A DNA stretch of 64,000 nucleotides from the NCBI RefSeq assembly GCF_042680565.1, contig NZ_JBHUEJ010000007.1, forward strand, positions 94,768-158,767. Reading direction: 5' to 3'. The stretch's first letter is position 1, and the number at the start of each line of letters is the position of its first letter. Below the pieces are notes generated by a model that did no database searches, was not told the origin of the DNA, and saw only the letters and a program-made list of their open reading frames with translations. The position numbers and the translations under genes were made by a program. Source of the stretch: Ottowia flava (GTDB taxonomy: Bacteria; Pseudomonadota; Gammaproteobacteria; Burkholderiales; Burkholderiaceae_C). Of this stretch, positions 50,137 to 57,480 are shown piece by piece.

Positions 50137-51210
50137 TCAGCGAAACTGCGACAGGAATCGCACATCGCCATCGAAGAACTGGCGCAGGTCGTTCACCCCG
50201 TAGCGCAACATGGCCAGGCGGTCGATGCCCGAGCCGAAGGCAAAGCCGATGAATCGCTCGGGATCCAGCCCCATGTTGCGCACCACCTGCGGGTGTACCT
50301 GGCCAGAGCCGGACACTTCCAGCCACTTGCCGGCCAGCGGGCCGCTTTGGAACTGGATGTCGATCTCGGCGCTGGGCTCGGTGAACGGGAAGTAGCTCGG
50401 GCGAAAGCGCAGGATCAGGTCGTCCGTCTCAAAGAACGCCTTGCAGAAATTGAGGTACGTGACCTTCAGGTCCTTGAAGCTCACGTTTTCGCCCAGCCAC
50501 AGGCCTTCAACCTGGTGGAACATGGGCGAGTGCGTGGCGTCGTTGTCCACGCGGTACGTGCGGCCCGGCACGATCACGCGCACTTCGGGCATGTCGCCGC
50601 GCATCAGCGCCGCCGCGTGCTTCTTGGCGTGCGCGGTGGCGTAGCGGATCTGCATCGGGCTCGTGTGCGTGCGCAGGCAGTAGGGCTGGCCGTCCTCGTC
50701 GGTCATGTCGACGTAGAAGGTGTCCTGCATCGATCGCGCCGGGTGGTTGGGCGGGTTATTCAACGCGGTGAAGTTGAACCAGTCGTTTTCGATCTCGGGA
50801 CCGTCGCCCACGTCGAAACCCATGCTGGTGAAGATCTGTTCGATGCGCTCCCACGCACGGCTGATCGGGTGCAGGCCGCCCTGCCCGCGCTGGCGGCCCG
50901 GCAGGGTGACGTCGAGCGCCTCGGCCTGCAGCTGGCGGTCCAGCTCGGCGTCGGCCAGGGCCTGGCGGCGCGCGGTCAGCGCGGCTTCGATCGCCTGTTT
51001 GACCTGGTTGATGGCGGCGCCGCGTGTCTTTTTCTCGTCGACGCTGAGTTGGGCCATGCCCTTCATCAGTTCGGTCACGCGGCCCGACTTGCCCAGAAAC
51101 TGCGCCTTGGCGTTCTCGAGATCGGCGGGGGCGTGCGCGCGGGCAAACGCCTCGGCGGCGCTTTGGACCAGTTCGTCCAGGTCGGGGGCGGCGACAGTCG
51201 GGGCGTTCAT
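50137..51210 (-). CDS. pheS: Phenylalanyl-tRNA synthetase alpha subunit
   Basis: 357 aa from ATG 51210 (MNAPTVAAPDLDELVQ). Class II synthetase motifs: HPARSMQDTFYVD (motif 2 region), FHQVEGLWLGENVSF, FRPSYFPFTEPSAEID and the C-terminal GIDRLAMLRYGVNDLR (motif 3). The N-terminal coiled coil (about 20-90) binds tRNA. The open frame upstream of this Met encodes nothing family-like. Part of the thrS-to-ihfA operon. Confidence 0.97.
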   Translation of the reverse strand: MNAPTVAAPDLDELVQSAAEAFARAHAPADLENAKAQFLGKSGRVTELMKGMAQLSVDEKKTRGAAINQVKQAIEAALTARRQALADAELDRQLQAEALDVTLPGRQRGQGGLHPISRAWERIEQIFTSMGFDVGDGPEIENDWFNFTALNNPPNHPARSMQDTFYVDMTDEDGQPYCLRTHTSPMQIRYATAHAKKHAAALMRGDMPEVRVIVPGRTYRVDNDATHSPMFHQVEGLWLGENVSFKDLKVTYLNFCKAFFETDDLILRFRPSYFPFTEPSAEIDIQFQSGPLAGKWLEVSGSGQVHPQVVRNMGLDPERFIGFAFGSGIDRLAMLRYGVNDLRQFFDGDVRFLSQFR

Positions 51211-51252
51211 CGGCGGCAACTCTTGAAAATCTGAAAATGAAAAAGGGATTGA

Positions 51253-51309
51253 AGCCAAATCGGCCTCAACCCCTAGAACCACCGGCGCAGGCAGCTACTG
51301 AATCAATAG
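51253..51309 (-). repeat. Interspersed repeat, copy 19
   Basis: CCAAATCGGCCTCAACCCCT, then AGAACCACCGGCGCAGGCAG and AATCAATAG. It lies between pheS and rplT inside the operon. Confidence 0.8.
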
Positions 51310-51331
51310 TATCTGCGCGGCGGCAACGGCA

Positions 51332-51688
51332 TCAGGCCAGTTGGGCCTTGGCCTGTGCAACGATGCTGGCGAAAGCCGCCTTGTCGTGCACGGCGATATC
51401 GGCCAGGACCTTGCGGTCCAGCGTGATGCCAGCTTTGTTCATACCGTTGATGAACTGGCTGTAGGTCAGGCCCAGTTCACGCGTAGCGGCGTTGATACGG
51501 GCGATCCACAGACGGCGGAACACGCGCTTCTTGTTGCGGCGGTCACGGTAGGCGTATTGGCCCGCCTTCATCACCGCCTGCTTGGCAACACGGTAGACGT
51601 TCTTGCGGCGGCCGCGGAAACCCTTGGCGAGGGCCAGTACCTTCTTGTGACGAGCGCGAGCGGTCACACCACGTTTGACGCGAGGCAT
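51332..51688 (-). CDS. rplT: 50S ribosomal protein L20
   Basis: 118 aa, very basic: MPRVKRGVTARARHKKVLAL, then GFRGRRKNVYRVAKQAVMKA. L20 is an early assembly protein of the large subunit and in enterobacteria also represses its own operon by binding mRNA. It follows rpmI by 26 bases. Confidence 0.98.
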   Translation of the reverse strand: MPRVKRGVTARARHKKVLALAKGFRGRRKNVYRVAKQAVMKAGQYAYRDRRNKKRVFRRLWIARINAATRELGLTYSQFINGMNKAGITLDRKVLADIAVHDKAAFASIVAQAKAQLA

Positions 51689-51714
51689 AGTAGTTCTCCT
51701 TGTCCGTCAGTTGA

Positions 51715-51918
51715 TCAAAGGCCAGCGAAGGGCAGCATTTGTGCCATGTGACCGAGGTTGGTCTCATGCACATTCACCGCACCGCGCAGGTGGCGCTTGT
51801 TCTTGGTGGTCTTCTTGGTCAGGATGTGACGCTTGAAGGCTTGACCGCGCTTGACGGTGCCACCGGGACGGACGCGAAAACGCTTCTTCGCGCTGCTCTT
51901 GGTCTTCATTTTGGGCAT
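51715..51918 (-). CDS. rpmI: 50S ribosomal protein L35
   Basis: 67 aa from ATG 51918 with AAGGAG upstream: MPKMKTKSSAKKRFRVRPGG, ending AQMLPFAGL. The longer frame upstream is spurious. Standard order infC-rpmI-rplT. Confidence 0.97.
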   Translation of the reverse strand: MPKMKTKSSAKKRFRVRPGGTVKRGQAFKRHILTKKTTKNKRHLRGAVNVHETNLGHMAQMLPFAGL

Positions 51919-52075
51919 TTGCATGCTCCTTTTCGTTGTGCTCGCGAGGCGTGCGCTGCAACTTGCCGCGCCCTTGGAGGCCCCGAGCCACTTCTTGTGG
52001 CAGGCCTTCCAGCCTGCCCGTTCGCCTGCCGGGGCCACAGCCCCGCCAAACCAATCTTGTTCTGTCCGCCGCGCT

Positions 52076-52684
52076 TCAGTCGGTCGTTTGCGCCGCCTCG
52101 GCCGGTGCCGCAGCAGGCTTGCCGCCACCGCCACCCGGCTTCTTGCGCGCGGGCGCCAGCATCATGATCATCTGGCGGCCTTCCAGCTTCGGGAACTGCT
52201 CGACCGACACAATGTCGACCAGTTCGTCCCGAATGCGGTTCAGCAGCGCCAGGCCGAGTTCCTGGTGCGTGATTTCGCGACCGCGGAAGCGCAGCGTGAC
52301 CTTGACTTTGTCGCCATCCGCCAGAAAACGGCGGATATTGCGCATCTTGATGTTGAAATCGCCGTCGTCGGTGCCAGGGCGGAACTTGACTTCCTTGATC
52401 TCGATGACCGTTTGCTTGGCCTTCGCTTCGGCGGCTTTCTTCTGCTCGAGGTACTTGAACTTGCCGTAATCCATCAACCGGCAAACCGGCGGATTGGCCG
52501 TGGCCACGACTTCGACCAAGTCCACGTCGTACTCACCCGCAAGGCGCAAGGCCTCCTGGATGGGCACCACGCCCAGTGGCTCGTTCTCGGGCCCGTTCAG
52601 GCGGACCTCGGGGGCCATGATTTCTCGATTCAGACGGTGCGCGCGCTCCTCACGATGGCGGCGGTCACGGAAATTCGTAGCGAT
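52076..52684 (-). CDS. infC: Translation initiation factor IF-3, predicted AUC start
   Basis: 202 aa if started at ATC 52684, giving MATNFRDRRHREERAHRLNR then EIMAPEVRLNGPENEPLGV. Homology extends upstream of the first ATG (52618) through RLNREIMAPEVRLNG, and GAGGAA lies nine bases before ATC with no ATG/GTG/TTG between, so a non-canonical start is the best reading. infC is known for AUU/AUC starts that let IF3 limit its own translation. Conserved core: DYGKFKYLEQKKAAEAKAKQ, KVTLRFRGREITHQELG. The C-terminal tail is Gly/Ala rich. Confidence 0.93.
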   Translation of the reverse strand: MATNFRDRRHREERAHRLNREIMAPEVRLNGPENEPLGVVPIQEALRLAGEYDVDLVEVVATANPPVCRLMDYGKFKYLEQKKAAEAKAKQTVIEIKEVKFRPGTDDGDFNIKMRNIRRFLADGDKVKVTLRFRGREITHQELGLALLNRIRDELVDIVSVEQFPKLEGRQMIMMLAPARKKPGGGGGKPAAAPAEAAQTTD

Positions 52685-52771
52685 GGTGTCGATTCCTCAA
52701 GTCAAGATGCTATGCTCTGCATAGCGGATACCGCCCGTACGACGCGGACCAAAGCTGGTTTTGAATAAAAA

Positions 52772-54679
52772 TCAAGCTTTAGCAGTAATGTCCGATGCGA
52801 TGCGGTCCATGAACGCTTGCAAGGGCATCACACCGAGGTCCTGGTTGCCCCGGGCGCGCACTGCGACGGCGCCAGCTTCCCGCTCCTTGTCGCCGACGAC
52901 CAGGATATAAGGCAGCTTTTGCAGTGAATGCTCCCGTATTTTATACGTAATCTTCTCGTTACGCAGATCGGTCTCCACCCGCAAGCCCTTGTCGCGCAGC
53001 GTTTTTGCCACGCTTTGCACGTAATCGGACTGGGCATCGGTGATGCCGGTGACCACCACCTGCACCGGTGACAGCCACACCGGGAGCGCTCCGGCGTAGT
53101 GCTCGATCAGCATGCCTATGAAACGCTCCAGGCTGCCGACGATGGCGCGGTGCAGCATGATGGGTCGGTGGCGGGCACCGTCCTCGCCGACGTATTCAGC
53201 GTCCAGGCGCTCGGGCATGTTCGGGTCGACCTGCATGGTGCCGCACTGCCATTCCCGGCCCAGGGCATCCTTCAGCGTGTACTCGATCTTCGGGCCGTAG
53301 AACGCGCCCTCGCCCGGGCTGATCTGGAATTCGCAGCCCGAGGCGCGCAGACCTTCCATCAGCGCCTGCTCGGCCTGGTCCCAGCTTTCTTCCGAGCCGA
53401 TGCGCTGCTCCGGCCGCGTGGCGACCTTGTAGATGATGTCCGTGAAGCCAAAGTCCTTGTAGACCTTTTGCAGCAAGGTCGTGTAGGCCGTGCATTCGGC
53501 CTGGATCTGGTCGGGTGTGCAGAAGATGTGCCCATCGTCCTGCGTGAAGCCGCGCACGCGCATGATGCCGTGCAGCCCGCCGCTGGGCTCGTTGCGGTGG
53601 CAGTTGCCGAACTCGCCGTAGCGCAGCGGCAGGTCGCGGTAGCTTTTCACGCCCTGCTTGAAGATGAGGATGTGGCCGGGGCAGTTCATCGGCTTGAGCG
53701 CGTAATCGCGCTTTTCGCTCTCGGTGACGAACATGTTCTCGCGGTACTTGTCCCAGTGGCCGGTCTTCTCCCACAGCGACTTGTCCAGGATCTGCGGCCC
53801 CTTGACCTCCTGGTACCCGTTGTCGTTGTAGACGTGGCGCATGTACTGCTCCACCTGCTGCCACAGCGTCCAGCCTTTCGGGTGCCAGAACACCGTGCCG
53901 GGCGAATGCTCGTCGATGTGGAACAGGTCCAGTTCCTTGCCCAGCTTGCGGTGGTCGCGCTTCTCGGCCTCTTCCAGCATGTGCAGGTAATTCTGCAACT
54001 CGTCCTTGCTCGACCACGCCGTGCCGTAGATGCGCTGCAGCATCTCGTTACGGTGATCGCCGCGCCAGTAGGCACCCGCCACCTTCATCAGTTTGAAGTG
54101 TTTGAGCTTGCCCGTGCTCGGCACGTGCGGACCGCGGCACAGGTCTTCAAAAGCGCCTTCGCGGTACAGCGAAACGTCTTCGTTGGTCGGAATGCTGGCG
54201 ATGATCTCGGCCTTGTAGGCCTCCCCCAGGCCTTTGAAGTACGCCACCGCTTCGTCACGCGGCAGCACGCGGCGCACCACGGGCTCGTCCTTGGCGGCCA
54301 GTTCGGCCATCTTCTTCTCGATGGCGATCAGGTCTTCCGGCGTGAAGGGGCGCTTGTAGCTGAAGTCGTAGAAGAAGCCGTTGTCGATGACCGGGCCGAT
54401 GGTGACCTGCGCTTCCGGGAACAGCTCCTTGACGGCATAGGCCAGCAAGTGGGCGGTGGAGTGGCGGATCATCTCCAGCCCATCCGGGTCCTTGGCCGTG
54501 ACGATCGACAGCTTCGCGTCCTGCGCGATCGGGTAGCTGGTGTCGACCAGCTTGCCGTCCACCTTGCCGCCCAGGGCGGCCTTGGCCAGGCCGGCGCCGA
54601 TCGACTGGGCGACCTCGGCCACGGTCACCGGGCCGGGGAATTCGCGTTGCGAACCGTCGGGAAGCGTGATTTGAACCAT
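52772..54679 (-). CDS. thrS: Threonyl-tRNA synthetase
   Basis: 635 aa. TGS domain (about 1-60), editing domain with HSTAHLLAYAVKELFP (His pair at HSTAH), class II catalytic core with zinc ligands (MNCPGHI, Cys; GEFGNCHRNEPSG, His) and a C-terminal anticodon-binding domain (VVTGITDAQSDYVQSVAKTL). Charges tRNA-Thr and edits Ser-tRNA. First gene of the operon. The upstream region has a terminator and a short Thr-containing ORF. Confidence 0.97.
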   Translation of the reverse strand: MVQITLPDGSQREFPGPVTVAEVAQSIGAGLAKAALGGKVDGKLVDTSYPIAQDAKLSIVTAKDPDGLEMIRHSTAHLLAYAVKELFPEAQVTIGPVIDNGFFYDFSYKRPFTPEDLIAIEKKMAELAAKDEPVVRRVLPRDEAVAYFKGLGEAYKAEIIASIPTNEDVSLYREGAFEDLCRGPHVPSTGKLKHFKLMKVAGAYWRGDHRNEMLQRIYGTAWSSKDELQNYLHMLEEAEKRDHRKLGKELDLFHIDEHSPGTVFWHPKGWTLWQQVEQYMRHVYNDNGYQEVKGPQILDKSLWEKTGHWDKYRENMFVTESEKRDYALKPMNCPGHILIFKQGVKSYRDLPLRYGEFGNCHRNEPSGGLHGIMRVRGFTQDDGHIFCTPDQIQAECTAYTTLLQKVYKDFGFTDIIYKVATRPEQRIGSEESWDQAEQALMEGLRASGCEFQISPGEGAFYGPKIEYTLKDALGREWQCGTMQVDPNMPERLDAEYVGEDGARHRPIMLHRAIVGSLERFIGMLIEHYAGALPVWLSPVQVVVTGITDAQSDYVQSVAKTLRDKGLRVETDLRNEKITYKIREHSLQKLPYILVVGDKEREAGAVAVRARGNQDLGVMPLQAFMDRIASDITAKA

Positions 54680-54738
54680 GAGAAACCTTCAGAAATCGTT
54701 CGGGAAACGTCGCCAAAAACAGGCAACGGGCAACAAAA

Positions 54739-54761
54739 AAGCGCGGCCTTAAGCCGCGCTT
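54739..54761 (-). terminator. Terminator or attenuator upstream of thrS
   Basis: On the minus strand AAGCGCGGC-TTAAG-GCCGCGCTT followed by TTTTTG: a 9-bp GC-rich stem with a U-tract. It could end the YdhR-like transcript or attenuate thrS. Confidence 0.8.
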
Positions 54762-54772
54762 GGTTCATTTTT

Positions 54773-54798
54773 CATAGCACCCTGCGCTTGCTGGGCAC
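54773..54798 (+). repeat. Interspersed repeat, partial copy 20
   Basis: CATAGCACCCTGCGCTTGCT keeps ATAGC and the CTGCGC core. It lies in the thrS leader. Confidence 0.55.
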
Positions 54799-54819
54799 CA
54801 TCAAAACCGCTAACGTGGC

Positions 54820-54858
54820 TTAGATCAGGCTCCTTGCCGAGGTAGTTCGCGGTGTCAT
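54820..54858 (-). CDS. Possible Thr-containing leader peptide upstream of thrS
   Basis: 12 codons, MTPRTTSARSLI, TAA. Three of the first six residues are Thr, including an adjacent pair. A weak GAAAGG lies 11-16 bases upstream. It precedes the terminator hairpin by 58 bases, and complementary octamers link its start region with the terminator foot. This would suit attenuation of thrS by charged tRNA-Thr. No such leader is known to me for thrS, and chance is quite possible. Confidence 0.25.
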   Translation of the reverse strand: MTPRTTSARSLI

Positions 54859-55026
54859 AACCAAGCTGCCTTTCTCGCCCTTATCCAGTGGATGTTGGTG
54901 CGCTGCCTCACTTGCGCGAGGAGCGAAACCTGCAGATTTTAACCGCTGCTCGCCAGTTGTGCAGCGGGCGGCTTCTTGCGTGGCCGGGCAGCCAGTTGTT
55001 CGGCGTCGGCAGCGCATCTTGCCGCG

Positions 55027-55341
55027 CTACTCGGCGTGCACGATCTCGCCGCTCGCGTTGTCGACCAGCACCGGCGTTTCAAAGTAGGTCAGCCGTGGCT
55101 CGGTGCCGTATTTTTCCTTGACGAAGGCGCGCCACGCGCCGTCGTACACGCGCTCGGCGGCGGCGCGCGACGCCCACAGGTACACGCCGCCGGCGGTCTG
55201 GCCATCTTCCGACAGCACGTAGTACTTGCGGATCAGCCCGTCCATGCCCAAGTAGCGCGGTGCGGTGCTGGCGAAGATGGCTTTGGCCTGCGCCACGGTG
55301 ATGGGTTGGGGCAGGCTGAATTGAACCAGGGCGGTGATCAT
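55027..55341 (-). CDS. YdhR-like (putative monooxygenase) dimeric alpha+beta barrel protein
   Basis: 104 aa from ATG 55341 (MITALVQFSLPQPITVAQ). It shows the YdhR pattern: FASTAPRYLGMDGLIRKYYV, then GGVYLWASRAAAERVYDGAW. Family members are small dimeric ferredoxin-like proteins of unclear enzymatic role. Cytoplasmic. The transcript probably ends at the hairpin before thrS. Confidence 0.8.
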   Translation of the reverse strand: MITALVQFSLPQPITVAQAKAIFASTAPRYLGMDGLIRKYYVLSEDGQTAGGVYLWASRAAAERVYDGAWRAFVKEKYGTEPRLTYFETPVLVDNASGEIVHAE

Positions 55342-55451
55342 CGGGGCGTGTCTCCACAAAAGGCCCGTCCCTGCGACGCTGCGCGCCGCGGCAGGGCCGT
55401 GCCACGCAGCCTAGCACGCGACACGCATCGGCAGATGGCGCAAGCGATTTA

Positions 55452-55506
55452 CTATGAATTCAGTAGCTGCCTGCGCAGGTTTATCTAGAGACAGCGCCTG
55501 ATTTGA
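55452..55506 (+). repeat. Interspersed repeat, copy 21
   Basis: CTATGAATTCAGTAGCTGCC, then TGCGCAGGTTTATCTAGAGA and ending GCCTGATTTG. Near-consensus copy between the YdhR-like and aceA genes. Confidence 0.85.
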
Positions 55507-55540
55507 TTGGAAATTCGACCACACGGCGTCTGAAAAGAGA

Positions 55541-55564
55541 AAAGCCACGGCAGGCCGTGGCTTT
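55541..55564 (-). terminator. Rho-independent terminator of aceA
   Basis: On the minus strand AAAGCCACGGC-CT-GCCGTGGCTTT followed by TCTCTTTTC: an 11-bp stem, 52 bases past the aceA stop. Confidence 0.85.
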
Positions 55565-55615
55565 CTTGTCTCCTCCGGGTCCGGCGCGCCGCTGGGCAGC
55601 GCGCGGGCAGGAAGA

Positions 55616-56944
55616 TCAGTGGAACTGCTCTTCTTCGGTCGAACCGGCCAGCGCCTTGACGCTGGAAGAGCCGCCCTGGATCACGGTGGTCACGTCGTCG
55701 AAGTAACCGGCGCCCACTTCCTGCTGGTGCGACACGAAGGTGTAACCCTTGTCGCGCGCGGCGAATTCGGGTTCCTGGATCATTTCCACGTAGTGCTTCA
55801 TGCCCTCGCCCTGCGCGTACTCGTGGGCGAACTTGAAGGTGTTGTACCAGTTGCTGTGGATACCGGCCAGCGTGATGAACTGGAACTTGTAGCCGAGCGC
55901 CGACAGGTCTTCCTGGAACGAGGCGATCTGCTTGTCGTTCAGGTTCTTCTTCCAGTTGAAGGACGGCGAGCAGTTGTAGCTCAGCAGCTTGCCCGGGCAC
56001 TCTTTCAGCACGGCCTGGGCGAATTCGCGGGCAAAGCCGATGTCCGGCGTGCCGGTTTCGCACCACACCAGGTCGGCGTAAGGGGCGTAGGCGATGCCGC
56101 GGCTGATGGCCTGCTCCAGACCGTTCTTGACGCGGTAGAAGCCTTCTTGCGTGCGCTCGCCGGTCAGGAAGGCCTGGTCGTTGGCGTCGTGGTTGCTGGT
56201 GATCAGGTTGGCAGCTTCGGCGTCGGTGCGGGCCAGCACGATGGTGGGCACGCCCATCACGTCGGCGGCAAAGCGCGCGGCGATCAGCTTTTCAACGGCT
56301 TCACGCGTCGGCACCAGCACCTTGCCACCCATGTGGCCGCACTTCTTGACGGCGGCCAGCTGGTCTTCAAAGTGCACGCCGGCAGCGCCTGCCTGGATCA
56401 TGTTCTTCATCAGCTCGAACGCGTTCAGCACGCCACCGAAACCGGCTTCGGCATCGGCCACGATCGGTAGGAAGTAGTCGATGAAGTCCTTATCGCCGGG
56501 GTTGGTGCCACGCGACCACTGGATCTCGTCAGCGCGGGTGAAGGTGTTGTTGATGCGGCGCACCATGGTCGGCACCGAGTCGTAGGCGTACAGCGACTGG
56601 TCGGGGTACATGGTTTCGCTGGTGTTGCCGTCGGCGGCGACTTGCCAGCCCGACAGGTACACGGCTTCCAGGCCTGCCTTGGCCTGCTGCATGGCCTGGC
56701 CGGCGGAGATGGCGCCGAAGGCGTTCACGTAGCCCTTCTTGGCATCGCCGTTGATCTTTTCCCACAGCTTCTCGGCGCCGCGCTGAGCCAGCGTGTATTC
56801 AGGGCGCAGGCTGCCGCGCAGACGCACCACGTCGGCGGCTGAATAGCCGCGCTTGACGCCTTTCCAGCGCGGGTTGTTGGCCCAGTCTTTTTCCAGGGCG
56901 GCGACTTGCTGTTCGCGGCTGAGTTGTTGGTTCGAGTTCGGCAT
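55616..56944 (-). CDS. aceA: Isocitrate lyase
   Basis: 442 aa from ATG 56944 (MPNSNQQLSREQQVAALEKD). The catalytic loop KKCGHMGGKVLVPT holds the active-site Cys, and WCETGTPD and LSYNCSPSFNWKK are present. Splits isocitrate to glyoxylate and succinate in the glyoxylate shunt, for growth on acetate or fatty acids. No malate synthase is adjacent. The upstream region carries a long inverted repeat likely to be an operator. Confidence 0.97.
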   Translation of the reverse strand: MPNSNQQLSREQQVAALEKDWANNPRWKGVKRGYSAADVVRLRGSLRPEYTLAQRGAEKLWEKINGDAKKGYVNAFGAISAGQAMQQAKAGLEAVYLSGWQVAADGNTSETMYPDQSLYAYDSVPTMVRRINNTFTRADEIQWSRGTNPGDKDFIDYFLPIVADAEAGFGGVLNAFELMKNMIQAGAAGVHFEDQLAAVKKCGHMGGKVLVPTREAVEKLIAARFAADVMGVPTIVLARTDAEAANLITSNHDANDQAFLTGERTQEGFYRVKNGLEQAISRGIAYAPYADLVWCETGTPDIGFAREFAQAVLKECPGKLLSYNCSPSFNWKKNLNDKQIASFQEDLSALGYKFQFITLAGIHSNWYNTFKFAHEYAQGEGMKHYVEMIQEPEFAARDKGYTFVSHQQEVGAGYFDDVTTVIQGGSSSVKALAGSTEEEQFH

Positions 56945-57480
56945 GTGGGTGCTCCAGAAATGAAAGAGGAAACTGAAAGCGGCGGGTGGGAACCGGTGGC
57001 TGTTGCCGGGCGATTCGGTGGCGTCGTGGGGCAATCATAACTCTTGTATAAGACCTGATCGGATTCTTATGTCTTATACAAGACTTATTTTTCATTCATA
57101 CAAATCAATCACTTAAAGTTTATTTATCTCATTGTGAAAATTCATCTCCCATATTGAGAAAAAATGCTGCGGCGCCGCAATAGAATTTTTTGCAATGCAG
57201 CAATTAGATTTCTTGATGTGAAATCTAATTCAGTGCAACTTGCGCGCTTCGGCGGAAGCTGACCGGCCACGAAGACCGGAGTGCCGGCGCAACCCAACCC
57301 CACGCAGCAAGCCCTTTCAGCTTGCGCAGGTCTCATGGCAGGCGGCCTACGGGCGTGGTTCGTTAAGCGCGGCCCCATTCAAGCCTCACCAGCGCCTGTC
57401 TCACCGCCCATGCGCAGCATCAGGGCGGGCTGCTGCTCACGTATATTCGCGCTCACCTCCGCCCGAGACTGCCACCCAAG
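56945..57480. promoter_or_regulatory. aceA/EamA intergenic region with an AT-rich island
   Basis: 536 bases between divergent genes. 57030-57245 is strikingly AT-rich for this genome and holds a perfect 13-bp inverted repeat (see separate entry). A TATGAT -10 candidate for aceA lies on the minus strand at 57034-57039. TTGCAATGCAGCAATTAGAT and GATGTGAAATCTAATTCAGT (near 57190-57235) include the inverted pair ATTAGATTTC/GAAATCTAAT. The rest, to 57480, has normal composition and no gene that I can support. Confidence 0.55.
57042..57083. promoter_or_regulatory. 13-bp inverted repeat upstream of aceA (candidate operator)
   Basis: TCTTGTATAAGAC (57042-57054) and GTCTTATACAAGA (57071-57083) are exact inverse copies 16 bases apart. 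The aceA-proximal arm lies three to eight bases upstream of the possible -10 (57034-57039), so a bound regulator would affect aceA transcription. Confidence 0.65.

Larger units (their letters stand above)
54680..55026 (-). promoter_or_regulatory. thrS leader region (347 bases without a gene)
   Basis: Contains, in minus-strand order, a 12-codon ORF (54820-54858), a partial repeat copy (54773-54798) and a terminator hairpin (54739-54761) ending 60 bases before thrS. GCTTGGTT (minus strand, 54866-54859), just before the ORF start, can pair with AACCAAGC (54765-54758) at the foot of the terminator. I see no clear promoter, and nothing else is recognisable. Confidence 0.45.

Noticed and set aside
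53099..54823. 574-codon plus-strand ORF opposite thrS
   Set aside because: Antisense shadow of a highly conserved synthetase.
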